Below are positions 25,387 through 35,282 of a DNA stretch of 53,115 bases, piece after piece. Numbering within the stretch: position 1 is the first letter of the stretch; each line of letters begins with the position of its first letter. A program made the translations under genes and the position numbers. The notes under the pieces were generated by a model. That model was not told the origin of the DNA. It saw nothing but the letters and a program-made list of their open reading frames with translations, and did no database searches. This DNA comes from an uncultured Bacteroidota bacterium (GTDB lineage Bacteria; Bacteroidota; Bacteroidia; Bacteroidales; VadinHA17). The stretch spans positions 1 through 53,115 of the forward strand of contig CAIMVD010000403.1 in NCBI GenBank assembly GCA_903844815.1. Reading direction: 5' to 3'.

Positions 25387-27108
25387 ATGAAAAATAAGTC
25401 AATTATATTCATCTTATTGCTGGCCGGAATCCTCACAGTGGGTTCATGCAAGGAAAGCTTCCTTGATGTCAAGCCGGCAGGTAGCCTCGACCAAAGTCTT
25501 TTGGGGAACGAGAAGGGTATCGAAGCCCTCCTGGTTGGCGCTTATTCAATGCTCGATGGTATGTCATGGCAGTTTGGCTGGGAATCAGCAGCTACAAACT
25601 GGGTATATGGTTCTATCCGTGGTATGGAAGCCAATAAAGGCACCGACTCAGGTGACCAGCAGGATATCAACCCGATTCAGACATTCTCTGAAACATCAAC
25701 AAACCCTTACCTGAACGTTAAGTGGAGGGAAGTTTATGAGGCAGTTTCACGTTGCAACAGCGTTATAATGGTTGTTGAATCAGCTTTGAAAGATGGCAAA
25801 ATTACCCAGGACAAAGCAGACGGCTGGCTTAAAGAAGCTAAAGTTCTTCGCGGCTGGTACCATTTTGAGGCATGGAGAATGTGGGAGAAAGTTCCTTATA
25901 TTGATGAGAAAACCGATCCTGCTGCTGCTACAAATTCAGACGATATCAGAGCAAAAATCATTGCCGACCTTACCGAAGGAACAACTCTTCCTGAAGATAT
26001 GGGCAAAATAGGTAAATGGAATGCAACTGTTTCAAAAGTCATTCTTGCAAAAGCACTTATGCAGATGAACAAAGACTATGCAGGCGCTCTTACTCTGCTT
26101 CAGTCAGCCGAAACCGGAAAGAAACCTGACGGCTCAGCTATCGGATTTGCACCAACTTATGGTGAGATCTTTGATATAGTAAACCGTAATGGAATCGAAG
26201 CTATCTATACAGTACAGTATTCTGTTAATGATGGTTCAGGCGGAAACAACGCCGGAAACGGTGAAGTTCTTAACTTCCCATATAAAGGTGGAGGTTCACC
26301 CGGCGGTTGCTGCGGTTTCTTCAACCCTACCCAGGAATTTGTAAACTCATTCAGAACAGCCAGTGGTCTTCCACTGCTTGACAACACTTACAACAATTCA
26401 CCTGTCGTTAATGACTTCGGTAAAACTCCGGCTCAGGCCTTTACCACTGATCCAGGACCACTCGATCCAAGACTTGACTGGTCAGTTGGCCGCAGGGGTA
26501 TTCCTTACTGGGATTGGGGACTTCACACAGGTTCGGACTGGATTCGTGACCAGACTTACTCAGGTCCTTACAGTCCTAAGAAACAGGTTTACAAGAAATC
26601 ACAGGAAGGTAAATATACCGAGGTTGGTAACTGGACATCAGGCTGGACAGCTAACGGATATCGTATGATCCGCTTTGCAGACCTGGTCCTCATGGAAGCA
26701 GAATGCCAGATCGAAACAGGAAATCTTGAAGCCGCACGTACCAATATTAACCGGGTTCGTACCAGGGCTGCAAATCCTGCAGGTTTTGTAAAAATGGCTG
26801 ACGGATCAAATGCTGCCAACTATCAGATTTCTAACTATGCAACTGCATTCGCCAACAAAGAAGCTGCTCAGAAAGCACTACGTATGGAAAGAAAACTTGA
26901 ACTCGGTCAGGAAGGCCACAGGTATTTCGACCTTAACAGGTGGGGAAATACAGTAACCGAACTGAACAGGATTCTTGTTTATGAGAAAACAATGCCCTGG
27001 GGTAATTTACTTTACGGTGCAGCTACAGTTGGTGCAGAGGATGTTACATTCCCTGTACCACAGCGTCAGCTTGACCTTAGCAACGGTAAACTGGTTCAGA
27101 ACAGATAA
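25387..27108 (+). CDS. SusD/RagB-family surface lipoprotein
   Basis: 573 residues. Lipobox TVGSC at the end of the signal, then the SusD N-terminal KESFLDVKPAGSLDQ. The TPR-like core (ALLVGAYSMLDGM, YEAVSRCNSVIMVV, LRGWYHFEAWRMWEKVPYI) and C-terminal family motif (RMERKLELGQEGHRYFDLNRWG) are typical. It forms the ligand-capturing lid over SusC. The GCCGFF segment, with paired cysteines, and the aromatic run PYWDWGLHTGSDWIRD are shared with the second SusD at 30629. An intrinsic terminator follows, so this closes the susC/susD transcript. Confidence 0.95.
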   Translation: MKNKSIIFILLLAGILTVGSCKESFLDVKPAGSLDQSLLGNEKGIEALLVGAYSMLDGMSWQFGWESAATNWVYGSIRGMEANKGTDSGDQQDINPIQTFSETSTNPYLNVKWREVYEAVSRCNSVIMVVESALKDGKITQDKADGWLKEAKVLRGWYHFEAWRMWEKVPYIDEKTDPAAATNSDDIRAKIIADLTEGTTLPEDMGKIGKWNATVSKVILAKALMQMNKDYAGALTLLQSAETGKKPDGSAIGFAPTYGEIFDIVNRNGIEAIYTVQYSVNDGSGGNNAGNGEVLNFPYKGGGSPGGCCGFFNPTQEFVNSFRTASGLPLLDNTYNNSPVVNDFGKTPAQAFTTDPGPLDPRLDWSVGRRGIPYWDWGLHTGSDWIRDQTYSGPYSPKKQVYKKSQEGKYTEVGNWTSGWTANGYRMIRFADLVLMEAECQIETGNLEAARTNINRVRTRAANPAGFVKMADGSNAANYQISNYATAFANKEAAQKALRMERKLELGQEGHRYFDLNRWGNTVTELNRILVYEKTMPWGNLLYGAATVGAEDVTFPVPQRQLDLSNGKLVQNR

Positions 27109-27131
27109 GATTTCTTAATCTGAAAATATTC

Positions 27132-27165
27132 AAAGCGGACTGCCTCACGGCGGTCCGCTTTTTTA
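27132..27165 (+). terminator. Strong intrinsic terminator after susD
   Basis: AAAGCGGACTGCC (27132-27144) pairs with GGCGGTCCGCTTT (27149-27161) around a TCAC loop, with one T-G wobble. A run of T follows. It lies 23 bp past the susD stop, so the next VCBS gene needs readthrough or its own promoter. Confidence 0.92.
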
Positions 27166-27241
27166 TTCTAAATACCAAAAACTTGATTTACTTTGTATAA
27201 TTGATTGTTAAGAAAAGAATCTGAAATTACTGCAGAATTAT

Positions 27242-30200
27242 ATGAGAAAACTAGCTATACTATTTGTTGCACTACTCTTTATCTCCTGTTCCCGGTCTCC
27301 GAAATTCCAATTGTTAAGTTCAGTCCAGACGGGTATATTTTTTAAAAATACAATTACCGAGAGTGACAGTTTTAACCTCATGAAGTATGAGTATATTTAT
27401 AACGGAGCAGGGGTTGGTATTGCAGATCTTAACAATGACGGTCTTCAGGACATATTATTTTCCGGTAACCAGGTTTCACCGAAGGTGTATCTGAATCTGG
27501 GGAGTTTTAAATTCAGGGATATTACTTCAAACTTTGCAGGCCTTACAAATGACCAATGGTACACAGGTGTTACAATTGCCGATGTAAACAACGATGGCCT
27601 GCCCGATGTTTATTTAACCTCCACGGGAGGCTCACATCCTCAAAACAGGAAAAACAAGCTGTGGGTCAATAACGGTTCGTCAGGAGGAGCTGATCCTTCT
27701 TTTACCGAAAAAGCCGAAAGTTTTGGTATTGCAGATACCAATCATTCAGTTAATGCAGCCTTCTTTGATTACGATCGCGACGGATACCCCGATCTTTACA
27801 TCCTGAACAATACAGTAAATTCAAGGATGAACACCAACTACCGTGAGAAAATGATTGACGGCAGCGCTCCAAATAATGACAGATTATATCATAATAATGG
27901 TAACGGAACCTTTACGGATGTTACAATACCGGCAGGAATTGTATATGAAGGATTCGGCCTTGGATTGGCAATTGGTGATGTAAACAAGGACGGATACCCC
28001 GATATATATGTATCAAATGATTTTATTTCAAATGATCTTCTTTATATTAATCAGGGTAATGGCACATTTAAAAATGAAATCAGAAAATATATCTCTTACC
28101 AGTCGCGTTCTTCAATGGGGAACGATATGGCCGATGTGAATAATGATGGGAATCCTGATATGTTTACAATGGATATGTTCCCCGAAGCCAACTTCAAGAA
28201 AAAACAGACAATAAACGGCTACAGCTATCTATTCTATCTGAATGATGAGAAATACGGTTTCGAACATCAGTACGTGAGAAACATGCTTCATTTGCATAAC
28301 GGTTTCATGAAAGGTGTGATGCTTCCCTACAGCGAAGTAGGTCAGATAATGGGTATTTCGGCAACCGACTGGAGCTGGTCGCCTCTGTTTGCCGATTATG
28401 ATAACGACGGCGATAAAGACCTTTTAATTACAAACGGGTTTCCTAAAGACGAGACCGATAAGGATTGGACCCGTCTTAAAGCACAGGCTGAAGGTTCATT
28501 TGCTTCAGATGAAACACTGATTGAGATGGCTCCGGCTATTAAAATACCCAATTTAGCATTTGAGAATATTGGTGAAAAGGGTTTTCAGAAAAAAGACAAC
28601 TGGCTTCCTAAAAACCCTTCCTATTCATATGGAGCTTCTTTTGTCGACCTGGATAATGACGGGGATCTCGATTATGTTGTGAATAACCTTAACGACGATG
28701 CATTTATTCTCAGGAATACCACTGTGGAGAAATCAAAAAAAGAATCAAACTTCATTCAGATCAGGTTATCAGGCCAGGGTGGTAACAAAATGGCTCTTGG
28801 CGCAAAGGTTGAGTTGTGGAAAAAAGACAATTACCAGTTTACCGAACATTTTTTAACCAGAGGGTACTCATCATCAGTCAGTCCGGTAGTTCATTTTGGG
28901 CTGGCACAGGATATTGTCGTGGATTCAATAAGGGTCACCTGGCCGGCAACAGGAAATACTACCGTTTTGAAGAATGTTGCAGCCAATCAGATGCTGGAAA
29001 TAAAAGAACAGGATTCAAATACTGCCAGAAAAACTGGTTTTTCTTCTGAGAAAGAATTTCTTTTTACCAAACTTGAGAATAGTGTAACATATGTTCATTT
29101 TCAAAGAGATTTTATTGATTATGTGCTCAATCAGAAAATAATTCCTCATAAGTTTTCACAGATCGGTCCCCGAATGGCAAAAGGAGACATTAACAATGAC
29201 GGGAAAGAAGACATTATCATTGGTTCAACGAATGAATTACCTACTACCGTGCTGCTGAGGAAGGGCAGGAAATTCGAAGAGGCAATTGTGGAAGGGCTGA
29301 CCGGCAGGAAGGAATTTTCGGAAGCCGACCAGGCAGTGCTTGATATTGACGGAGATGGTGATAACGATGTGATAGCAGTTGCGGGAGCGTATGAAAACAG
29401 GCAGGAAAGTGAATACCAGCATTATCTTTATGAAAAAAGGAACAATGTTTTTGTAAAAATTACACTGCCCATACCACAATTTCCGGCTTCGGTAATCCGA
29501 CCATTCGACTTTGACCATGATGGGAACCCTGAGATATTTATTGGTGCAAGGGTCAAAAAAGGAATGTTTCCTTATTCAAACCACTCCTGGCTGATTCAAA
29601 ATGACAAAGGCAAACTGTCAGTTGATTCTGCATCGATGTTTAATCTGGGTATGGTTACCGATGCTGTCTGGACTGATTATGACAACGACGGGTGGGAAGA
29701 TCTGCTCATTGCCAGGGAATGGAACTCTCTTGTTTTCTTCAGGAATATGAATGGAAAGGAACTCGTTCCGCAGTTACTTCCTGAGCTTGAAAACCAGCCC
29801 GGGATTTGGTACTCAGTTGCAGCCGGTGATTTTGATAGGGATGGAGATGATGACTATATTGTTGGGAACCTTGGGGAGAACAACCGGTTTTCTGCAAATG
29901 AAAAATACCCAATGAATCTGTATGCTATTGATTTTGATATGGATGGCAATATCGATCCCCTGATAACATCTTACTGGAAAGATCAGAAAGGTGAAATGAA
30001 AGAATATCCCGTGAATTATCTCGATGAACTCTGGTCACAGTCTCCTTATTTCCACATGAAATTCAAAGACTATGCTACCTTCAGCTATGTAAGCATTGAC
30101 CAGATGTTCGAAGAAAGTGTAAAGAAAAGACTTGATTTTAAACTTCAGGTAAATACCTTATCCAGTTATATTTTATGGAACGACAAGGGCGGTATCAGAT

Positions 30201-30547
30201 GGGAAAAACTTCCTGCTCCAGTGCAGGTTTCGCCAATCAAGAAGATGATAGTTAATGATTTCAACGGCGATGGATACCTTGATGTCCTAACAGGGGGGAA
30301 TGACTATTCCTATGAACTGGCTACAGGGTATTACGATGCAAACAAAGGATTACTCTTGATGAACAAAGGGAAAAAACAGGAATCTGGCAAACCATTCTTT
30401 GAAGTTCTGACTCCGTCGCAAAGCGGCATCCTGCTTCAGGGTATGCTTGAGTCACTGCTATATCTGAAGGGCGATACATCGCTGGTGGTGGCAGGATTCA
30501 ACAGGGCCGCTGCCACTGTACATGAACACGTTGAAAAAGTAAAATAA
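27242..30547 (+). CDS. Large VCBS/FG-GAP lipoprotein with internal ASPIC/UnbV domain
   Basis: 1101 residues. Lipobox LFISC at the signal end. A first set of VCBS repeats (ADLNNDGLQD, DYDRDGYPD, DYDNDGDKD, DLDNDGDLD) is followed near residues 500-600 by an ASPIC/UnbV stretch (GAKVELWKKDNY, SPVVHFGLAQD, RVTWPATGN). A second VCBS set then runs to the end (GDINNDGKED, DIDGDGDND, DFDRDGDDD, NDFNGDGYLD). It probably forms two calcium-stabilised propellers at the cell surface. It lies between two SusD genes on the same strand, which suggests a part in nutrient capture, but the family has no proven biochemical role. Confidence 0.9.
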   Translation: MRKLAILFVALLFISCSRSPKFQLLSSVQTGIFFKNTITESDSFNLMKYEYIYNGAGVGIADLNNDGLQDILFSGNQVSPKVYLNLGSFKFRDITSNFAGLTNDQWYTGVTIADVNNDGLPDVYLTSTGGSHPQNRKNKLWVNNGSSGGADPSFTEKAESFGIADTNHSVNAAFFDYDRDGYPDLYILNNTVNSRMNTNYREKMIDGSAPNNDRLYHNNGNGTFTDVTIPAGIVYEGFGLGLAIGDVNKDGYPDIYVSNDFISNDLLYINQGNGTFKNEIRKYISYQSRSSMGNDMADVNNDGNPDMFTMDMFPEANFKKKQTINGYSYLFYLNDEKYGFEHQYVRNMLHLHNGFMKGVMLPYSEVGQIMGISATDWSWSPLFADYDNDGDKDLLITNGFPKDETDKDWTRLKAQAEGSFASDETLIEMAPAIKIPNLAFENIGEKGFQKKDNWLPKNPSYSYGASFVDLDNDGDLDYVVNNLNDDAFILRNTTVEKSKKESNFIQIRLSGQGGNKMALGAKVELWKKDNYQFTEHFLTRGYSSSVSPVVHFGLAQDIVVDSIRVTWPATGNTTVLKNVAANQMLEIKEQDSNTARKTGFSSEKEFLFTKLENSVTYVHFQRDFIDYVLNQKIIPHKFSQIGPRMAKGDINNDGKEDIIIGSTNELPTTVLLRKGRKFEEAIVEGLTGRKEFSEADQAVLDIDGDGDNDVIAVAGAYENRQESEYQHYLYEKRNNVFVKITLPIPQFPASVIRPFDFDHDGNPEIFIGARVKKGMFPYSNHSWLIQNDKGKLSVDSASMFNLGMVTDAVWTDYDNDGWEDLLIAREWNSLVFFRNMNGKELVPQLLPELENQPGIWYSVAAGDFDRDGDDDYIVGNLGENNRFSANEKYPMNLYAIDFDMDGNIDPLITSYWKDQKGEMKEYPVNYLDELWSQSPYFHMKFKDYATFSYVSIDQMFEESVKKRLDFKLQVNTLSSYILWNDKGGIRWEKLPAPVQVSPIKKMIVNDFNGDGYLDVLTGGNDYSYELATGYYDANKGLLLMNKGKKQESGKPFFEVLTPSQSGILLQGMLESLLYLKGDTSLVVAGFNRAAATVHEHVEKVK

Positions 30548-30628
30548 TCTGGTTTTTCTTTTTTTACGATTTAATATTTCGCATGAATCTTTTCTTTTCA
30601 TTGTTTAAAATGATTATTTTTAATCGTG

Positions 30629-32548
30629 ATGAAGAAAATAGGATTACTGTTTGTCTTGTTGTCAATGGTTCTGCCAATTGGTAATTCGTGCAGGAAGGAT
30701 TTTCTTGAGATCTCGCCGGGCGGGATTCTCGATCAATACAAACTTGCCAACGAAAGAGGAATTGAAGCCCTGCTAGTGGGCGCTTACTCAATGCTCGACG
30801 GAGTTTCTTCAACAACAGGAGGCTGGGAGGCAGCATCATCGAACTGGTTGTTTGGATCAATAAGAGGTATGGAAGCCAATATTGGTTCTGACGCGGGTGA
30901 CCAAACCGACATAGGAGCAATTCAAAACTTCAGGGAAACAGCAAATCATTCTTACCTAAATCCCCGGTGGAAATCCATTTATGAGGCTGTTGCCAGATGC
31001 AACAGCACTGTAATGATTATAAATAAAGCCATTGCTGAGGGAAATATCAGCAGTGAGATGGCCGATGTTTATATGAAACAGGCAAGGTGTCTGAGAGGCT
31101 GGTTTCATTTTGAAGCATGGAGGATGTGGAAAATGGTACCTTATTTAAATGAGAATACTGACCCTGCGAAAGTAACAAACACGGAAGATGTCAGGCCAAT
31201 GATCATTGCTGACCTGTCGGAGGGGATTTCTCTCCCTGATAACATGGGACTTATCGGGAAATTTAACGGAACTGTATCAAAAGTCCTCCTCGCGAAGGCT
31301 TTGATGCAGATGAACAATGATTATGCCGGGGCCCTTCCCCTGCTGATAAGTGCCAGGTCGGGGACAAAGCCCGATGGCTCACCAATTGGTCTGGCTCCAA
31401 CCTATGGTGAGATTTTCGATATTGTAAATCGTAACGGCGTCGAAGCAGTGTATACTGTTCAGTATTCAGTAAATGATGGCTCAGGAGGGTATAACGGGGG
31501 CATGGGCGAAGTGCTTAACTTTCCTTATAAACCGGGAGTTTCACCCTCAGGATGTTGCGGATTCTTCCAGCCCACTCAGGAATTTGTTAACTCCTTCACA
31601 ACTCTAGATGGTCTTCCCTTGCTTGATTATAGATATAATTCTCTCAAATACCAGAATCTGCGCGACCAGGGTGTTCCTGGAGGAAATGAATGGGACTCAC
31701 TTAAATCTTATGACAGATATCCATATTATGAATGGGATCCCAATTACTTCCCCGGTCATCAGGGATGCACCGTTTATGATCCTGCGCGTCCTTTTACGGA
31801 TATGGCGTATGTCTCAAAAATATTTAATAATTCAGGAAACAATCCTTTAAAGTCTAAGGATACATGGACACTCAAATGGGTGGAGGATAATTTTAAAGCC
31901 GTCGACCCGCGTCTTGACTGGACTGTCGGCAGGAGGGGAATACCCTATTGGGACTGGGGAGTTCATACCGGTTCTGATTGGATACGTGATCAGTCGTATG
32001 GAGGTCCGTACAGTCCCAAGAAGCAGGTATATAAAAAATCAGATGTAGGAAAATACACTGAAACAGGTAACTGGACAACAGGGTTTACTGCAAACGGATA
32101 CAGAATGATACGTTATGCCGATATACTATTAATGACTGCAGAATGTCAGATTGAAACGGGCGACCTTACTGCAGCCCTGGCTAATATAAATCTTGTGAGA
32201 ATGAGGGCAGCAAACCCCGGGGGCTTTGTTAAGGAATCGGATGGTAAAACTCCTGCCGCGTTATATGATATAAAGCCATATCCCTCATTCCCCGATCAGG
32301 AATATGCGCGTAAAGCCCTCCGAATGGAGCGGAAACTCGAACTTGGTATGGAGGGGCACAGGTGGTTTGATCTGAATCGCTGGGGTATAACAGTGGAGGA
32401 ACTCAACCGTGCAATCGCCTATGAAAGGAAGATGCCATGGGGAAGGAATCTCTATTGGTCAGCAGTAGCAGGACCGGAAGATGTTACTTATCCCATCCCT
32501 CAGCAACAGATAGATCTCAGCAGAGGGACACTGGTACAAAACAGGTAG
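30629..32548 (+). CDS. Second SusD/RagB-family lipoprotein, paralogue of the first, no SusC partner
   Basis: 639 residues from the ATG at 30629; a GTG codon directly before it is a less likely start. Signal ends at GNSC. It is clearly a duplicate of the SusD at 25387: in the block around GYRMIRYADILLM about 70% of residues match by eye, and the GCCGFF and PYWDWG segments are conserved. It carries an extra stretch of about 60 residues after PLLDYRYNS, rich in Tyr, Asp and Pro, ending near KWVEDNF. No SusC gene follows, so it may share the upstream SusC or act as an alternative lid with other specificity. Confidence 0.93.
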   Translation: MKKIGLLFVLLSMVLPIGNSCRKDFLEISPGGILDQYKLANERGIEALLVGAYSMLDGVSSTTGGWEAASSNWLFGSIRGMEANIGSDAGDQTDIGAIQNFRETANHSYLNPRWKSIYEAVARCNSTVMIINKAIAEGNISSEMADVYMKQARCLRGWFHFEAWRMWKMVPYLNENTDPAKVTNTEDVRPMIIADLSEGISLPDNMGLIGKFNGTVSKVLLAKALMQMNNDYAGALPLLISARSGTKPDGSPIGLAPTYGEIFDIVNRNGVEAVYTVQYSVNDGSGGYNGGMGEVLNFPYKPGVSPSGCCGFFQPTQEFVNSFTTLDGLPLLDYRYNSLKYQNLRDQGVPGGNEWDSLKSYDRYPYYEWDPNYFPGHQGCTVYDPARPFTDMAYVSKIFNNSGNNPLKSKDTWTLKWVEDNFKAVDPRLDWTVGRRGIPYWDWGVHTGSDWIRDQSYGGPYSPKKQVYKKSDVGKYTETGNWTTGFTANGYRMIRYADILLMTAECQIETGDLTAALANINLVRMRAANPGGFVKESDGKTPAALYDIKPYPSFPDQEYARKALRMERKLELGMEGHRWFDLNRWGITVEELNRAIAYERKMPWGRNLYWSAVAGPEDVTYPIPQQQIDLSRGTLVQNR

Positions 32549-32556
32549 CCGGTTTT

Positions 32557-33105
32557 TTATTCTGCTTTTACAAGGTCTCCGTTCCGGAACCTGTATTTCA
32601 CTATCTCTTTGCACTTGGTACAGTCGCGTAAGGGGGAATTGCGCGACCTGGTTGTTATCTCGGCTGTAATTACCCTCTCCTTTAACCGGAGTATCTTCAT
32701 ATCCGATTCGATTACCCTGTTCAGAATCAGGTTCCCATCCTTCCCGGTAAGGATCAGAATCTCGTTTGGTTGAAGATATTGCCCTTTAGATGAGGAAATT
32801 ACAATAACAGCATCCGTTTCCTCATCCTCATTTATTAAACCGGTCGTGATCATGGCCGGGTCAATAATGTATTTAGTACTGTTGTCAACTGTTTTCAGTA
32901 TGTAGTCGACCCGGTCATCAGATACTGAAACAATGCCATTGCTTTCAGTTGTCACTTTTGACTTAGTAAATTTATCCGAAACATATTTTTTTGCTATTTC
33001 AATCACCTCATTCCTGAAGGCGTTTGACTGATCCTGATTGGCCGTTTCCGTTGAGCAGGATATTAAAACCAGAATAATAAACAGTGATGTTAAAAAAATC
33101 TTCAT
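32557..33105 (-). CDS. Hypothetical lipoprotein
   Basis: 182 residues. The signal MKIFLTSLFIILVLISC ends in a good lipobox and is followed by a short polar linker. The rest is a mixed alpha/beta domain with DRVDYILKTVDNSTKYIIDP and ITTRSRNSPLRDCTKCKEIVKYRFRNG; the CTKC pair near the C-terminus might bind a metal or form a disulfide. I do not recognise the family. It is convergent with the second susD, leaving only 8 bp between stop codons, and no hairpin terminator is visible there. Confidence 0.7.
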   Translation of the reverse strand: MKIFLTSLFIILVLISCSTETANQDQSNAFRNEVIEIAKKYVSDKFTKSKVTTESNGIVSVSDDRVDYILKTVDNSTKYIIDPAMITTGLINEDEETDAVIVISSSKGQYLQPNEILILTGKDGNLILNRVIESDMKILRLKERVITAEITTRSRNSPLRDCTKCKEIVKYRFRNGDLVKAE

Positions 33106-33148
33106 TTTAAAATAGTTTTCAGATATGGAAGAGACTTAATTGTTTTAA

Positions 33149-33274
33149 CCACGGAGTTGCACGGAGTTGCTCGGAGTTTCACAGAGTTACATTGAAAAGC
33201 AATGATTATTTCTTGCCATTTTTCTGTACTTCTTTCATCGTGCACCGTGTGTCTTGCGCCGTGTGTCTTGCGCC
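33149..33274. repeat. Short imperfect tandem repeats in the gap between two lipoprotein genes
   Basis: Imperfect copies of CACGGAGTTG with a period near 10 cover about 33149-33190, and GTGTGTCTTGCGCC occurs twice in tandem (33247-33260 and 33261-33274), the second ending beside the stop codon of the next gene. The rest of the 173-bp gap shows no gene. Confidence 0.7.
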
Positions 33275-33278
33275 GTTT

Positions 33279-33689
33279 TTACTTAAGCCTTAGATTTACC
33301 ACCCTGTCGTATATGAAATAGCAGGGATCGTCGCATTCATCTTTTGTGTATTTCACCCTGGGAGTGGCTTCATCTACAGCGATATATTGCTTATTATTAA
33401 TAAAATATGACGCTGTTACAGTATATTTTTTGTTAACCGAAACAGTATATGTTGTTTCTTTTTCATAGGTAAATATGGAACCATACAGGATACTGTCCTC
33501 AAGGTCTCCTTCGTATACTGAAATTATTGTAGAAGTCCCGTAAACAGCCTTGTCAAGTTTTATTTCAAGTTTAGTATTAATGGGTTCTTCAGCGGCACAG
33601 TCGGAACAATTTACAAAGAGTCCCTGCTTCTCGCAGGAGAAGAGAACCGTGAGGGCAAAAAGGAAAAGCGTTTTAATAATTTTTTTCAT
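33279..33689 (-). CDS. Hypothetical small lipoprotein
   Basis: 136 residues from the ATG at 33689, five bases after the stop of the ankyrin gene. The frame is open a little further upstream, but MKKIIKTLFLFALTVLFSC gives a proper lipoprotein signal. Early cysteines (CEKQGLFVNCSDC) follow the lipobox. The remainder is beta-rich (KLEIKLDKAVYGTSTIISVYEG, TYTVSVNKKYTVTASYF), like an Ig-like or transthyretin-like domain. Family not recognised. Close spacing suggests co-transcription with the ankyrin/barrel gene. Confidence 0.68.
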   Translation of the reverse strand: MKKIIKTLFLFALTVLFSCEKQGLFVNCSDCAAEEPINTKLEIKLDKAVYGTSTIISVYEGDLEDSILYGSIFTYEKETTYTVSVNKKYTVTASYFINNKQYIAVDEATPRVKYTKDECDDPCYFIYDRVVNLRLK

Positions 33690-33694
33690 AACTG

Positions 33695-35146
33695 TTAGTA
33701 CCACTTTACCGGTTTGATCTGCGACCGTGAATTGTCAAAAAAATGGTTGTAGGATATTCCTATCCTCATCCAAAAAGGACCATTTCTGAAATAAGATGTC
33801 TTCAGGTATTCCAGCCCAAACGACATTGATAAATTCATTTTAGTCATTTTCAAAGAAACGCCGGGAATTAGCTTGAAATTATTATCCGGCGTGATCCTTG
33901 TTCCCCTGAGTTTATTTCCGAATTCATATCCGGCAGTTAAAGAGGCTGAAAGAAGGTAATTGAATTTGCCAGGTTTGTCGGTGATTGTATAATCCTTAAA
34001 TAGTCCTGCATAGGCAATTGAACTTCTGTCCCAATACTGGTAGATTAACTGATCAGAGTTTTTTATCTGTATCCTTGTATACCAAAGCTTTGTATCAAGG
34101 CCCGCAATAATACCTGCATTCAGCCATGGTTCCTTGAATGCAATAGTAAATCCGGAATAAATATCCCTTGCAGTAAATCTTGTGGAAGCTGTAACCACCA
34201 CCTGGTCGATAGAATAAGAAATATTTCCCTTTATATTATTCTTTTCGAGAATAGGTATTATTTCTTTTCGGCGGAACTTGGTAGCAATTGTAATCGGATT
34301 CACCGCTTCCCTGTCAGTAGATGTCCATCTGTTGCCCTTTCTGAGGAGGTATTCGACTGTATTAATATTTCCTGTAGCAATGGCCAGGGTCAGAGCATCC
34401 TGATGGTCTTTATTTGTAGCATAAATGTCGGCGCCCTTGCTGAAAAGAAGTTCAAGAGTTAAAGTGTCGCCATAATATGCAGCAATCATAAAAGGGGTAA
34501 ATCCGTCGTTGTTACTATCGTCAGGATTAGCTCCGTTCTGAAGCAGAAGGTCTGTAATGTCAGTATTACCTGCCCATACAGATGCAAGAAGGGGAGTATA
34601 TCCATCGTCGGCTTTCCGATCCACAGAAGCATCATAATAAAGAAGCAGATCGGCCATATTGAAATTATTGTAAATAGAGGCAAAATGAAGTGCCGTTACA
34701 TCGTGCCCGTTTGAAAAGTTAATATCTGCATCGGCCCGGATAAGAGCTTCTGCAATTTTAAGATTATTTTGTTTTACTGCGATAAGCAGAGGGGTCTCAA
34801 AATGCTTGGTAATTATGTTTACATCGGCACCATATTTTATGAGCATTTGGGCAGTCAGTTCCCTGTTATTCGAAACCGCATAAACCAGTGGGGTCACCCC
34901 CGGTTCGAATTCGGCGTTTACGTCGGCTCCTTTTTTAATAAGTCTTTCAATTTCAAGGGTATAACCTTCTGATGCTGCAATCATCATGTTGTAGTCAATT
35001 GAACCCATATAGAATGCCGGCAGGTATGAAGTGGTATCATAATATGGATTAATTTCATTCTGATTTTGTGCTGACAAAGACAAGGGAGTTGCTATTAAAA
35101 AAAGCAACAAAACAAGCCGGATATACCCTGATTTAACTAATGACAT
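33695..35146 (-). CDS. Exported ankyrin-repeat protein with C-terminal outer-membrane beta-barrel-like domain
   Basis: 483 residues from ATG 35146, chosen because a signal peptide begins there (MSLVKSGYIRLVLLLFLIAT, cleavage near LSAQ). About seven ankyrin repeats follow (GVTPLVYAVSNNRELTAQML, TALHFASIYNNFNMADLLLY, GYTPLLASVWAGNTDITDLL, GFTPFMIAAYYGDTLTLELL). The last 180 residues alternate in the manner of a membrane barrel and end FWMRIGISYNHFFDNS. Ankyrins bind proteins, so this may be a surface-anchored binding module; such fusions are unusual. A TACCTTTG box at 35158-35151 lies only a few bases before the ATG and could give a nearly leaderless message. Confidence 0.82.
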   Translation of the reverse strand: MSLVKSGYIRLVLLLFLIATPLSLSAQNQNEINPYYDTTSYLPAFYMGSIDYNMMIAASEGYTLEIERLIKKGADVNAEFEPGVTPLVYAVSNNRELTAQMLIKYGADVNIITKHFETPLLIAVKQNNLKIAEALIRADADINFSNGHDVTALHFASIYNNFNMADLLLYYDASVDRKADDGYTPLLASVWAGNTDITDLLLQNGANPDDSNNDGFTPFMIAAYYGDTLTLELLFSKGADIYATNKDHQDALTLAIATGNINTVEYLLRKGNRWTSTDREAVNPITIATKFRRKEIIPILEKNNIKGNISYSIDQVVVTASTRFTARDIYSGFTIAFKEPWLNAGIIAGLDTKLWYTRIQIKNSDQLIYQYWDRSSIAYAGLFKDYTITDKPGKFNYLLSASLTAGYEFGNKLRGTRITPDNNFKLIPGVSLKMTKMNLSMSFGLEYLKTSYFRNGPFWMRIGISYNHFFDNSRSQIKPVKWY

Positions 35147-35282
35147 GAATGCAAAGGTAATTTTTTGATTTCTTTTTTTAATAATCCACACCTTATCGTT
35201 TTGTAAAAATAAGTTAAATTTGAAAATACAGCTCTTTATTGAAATAATTATAGCGTTATTACGCTTGATAAAAAATACTTTC

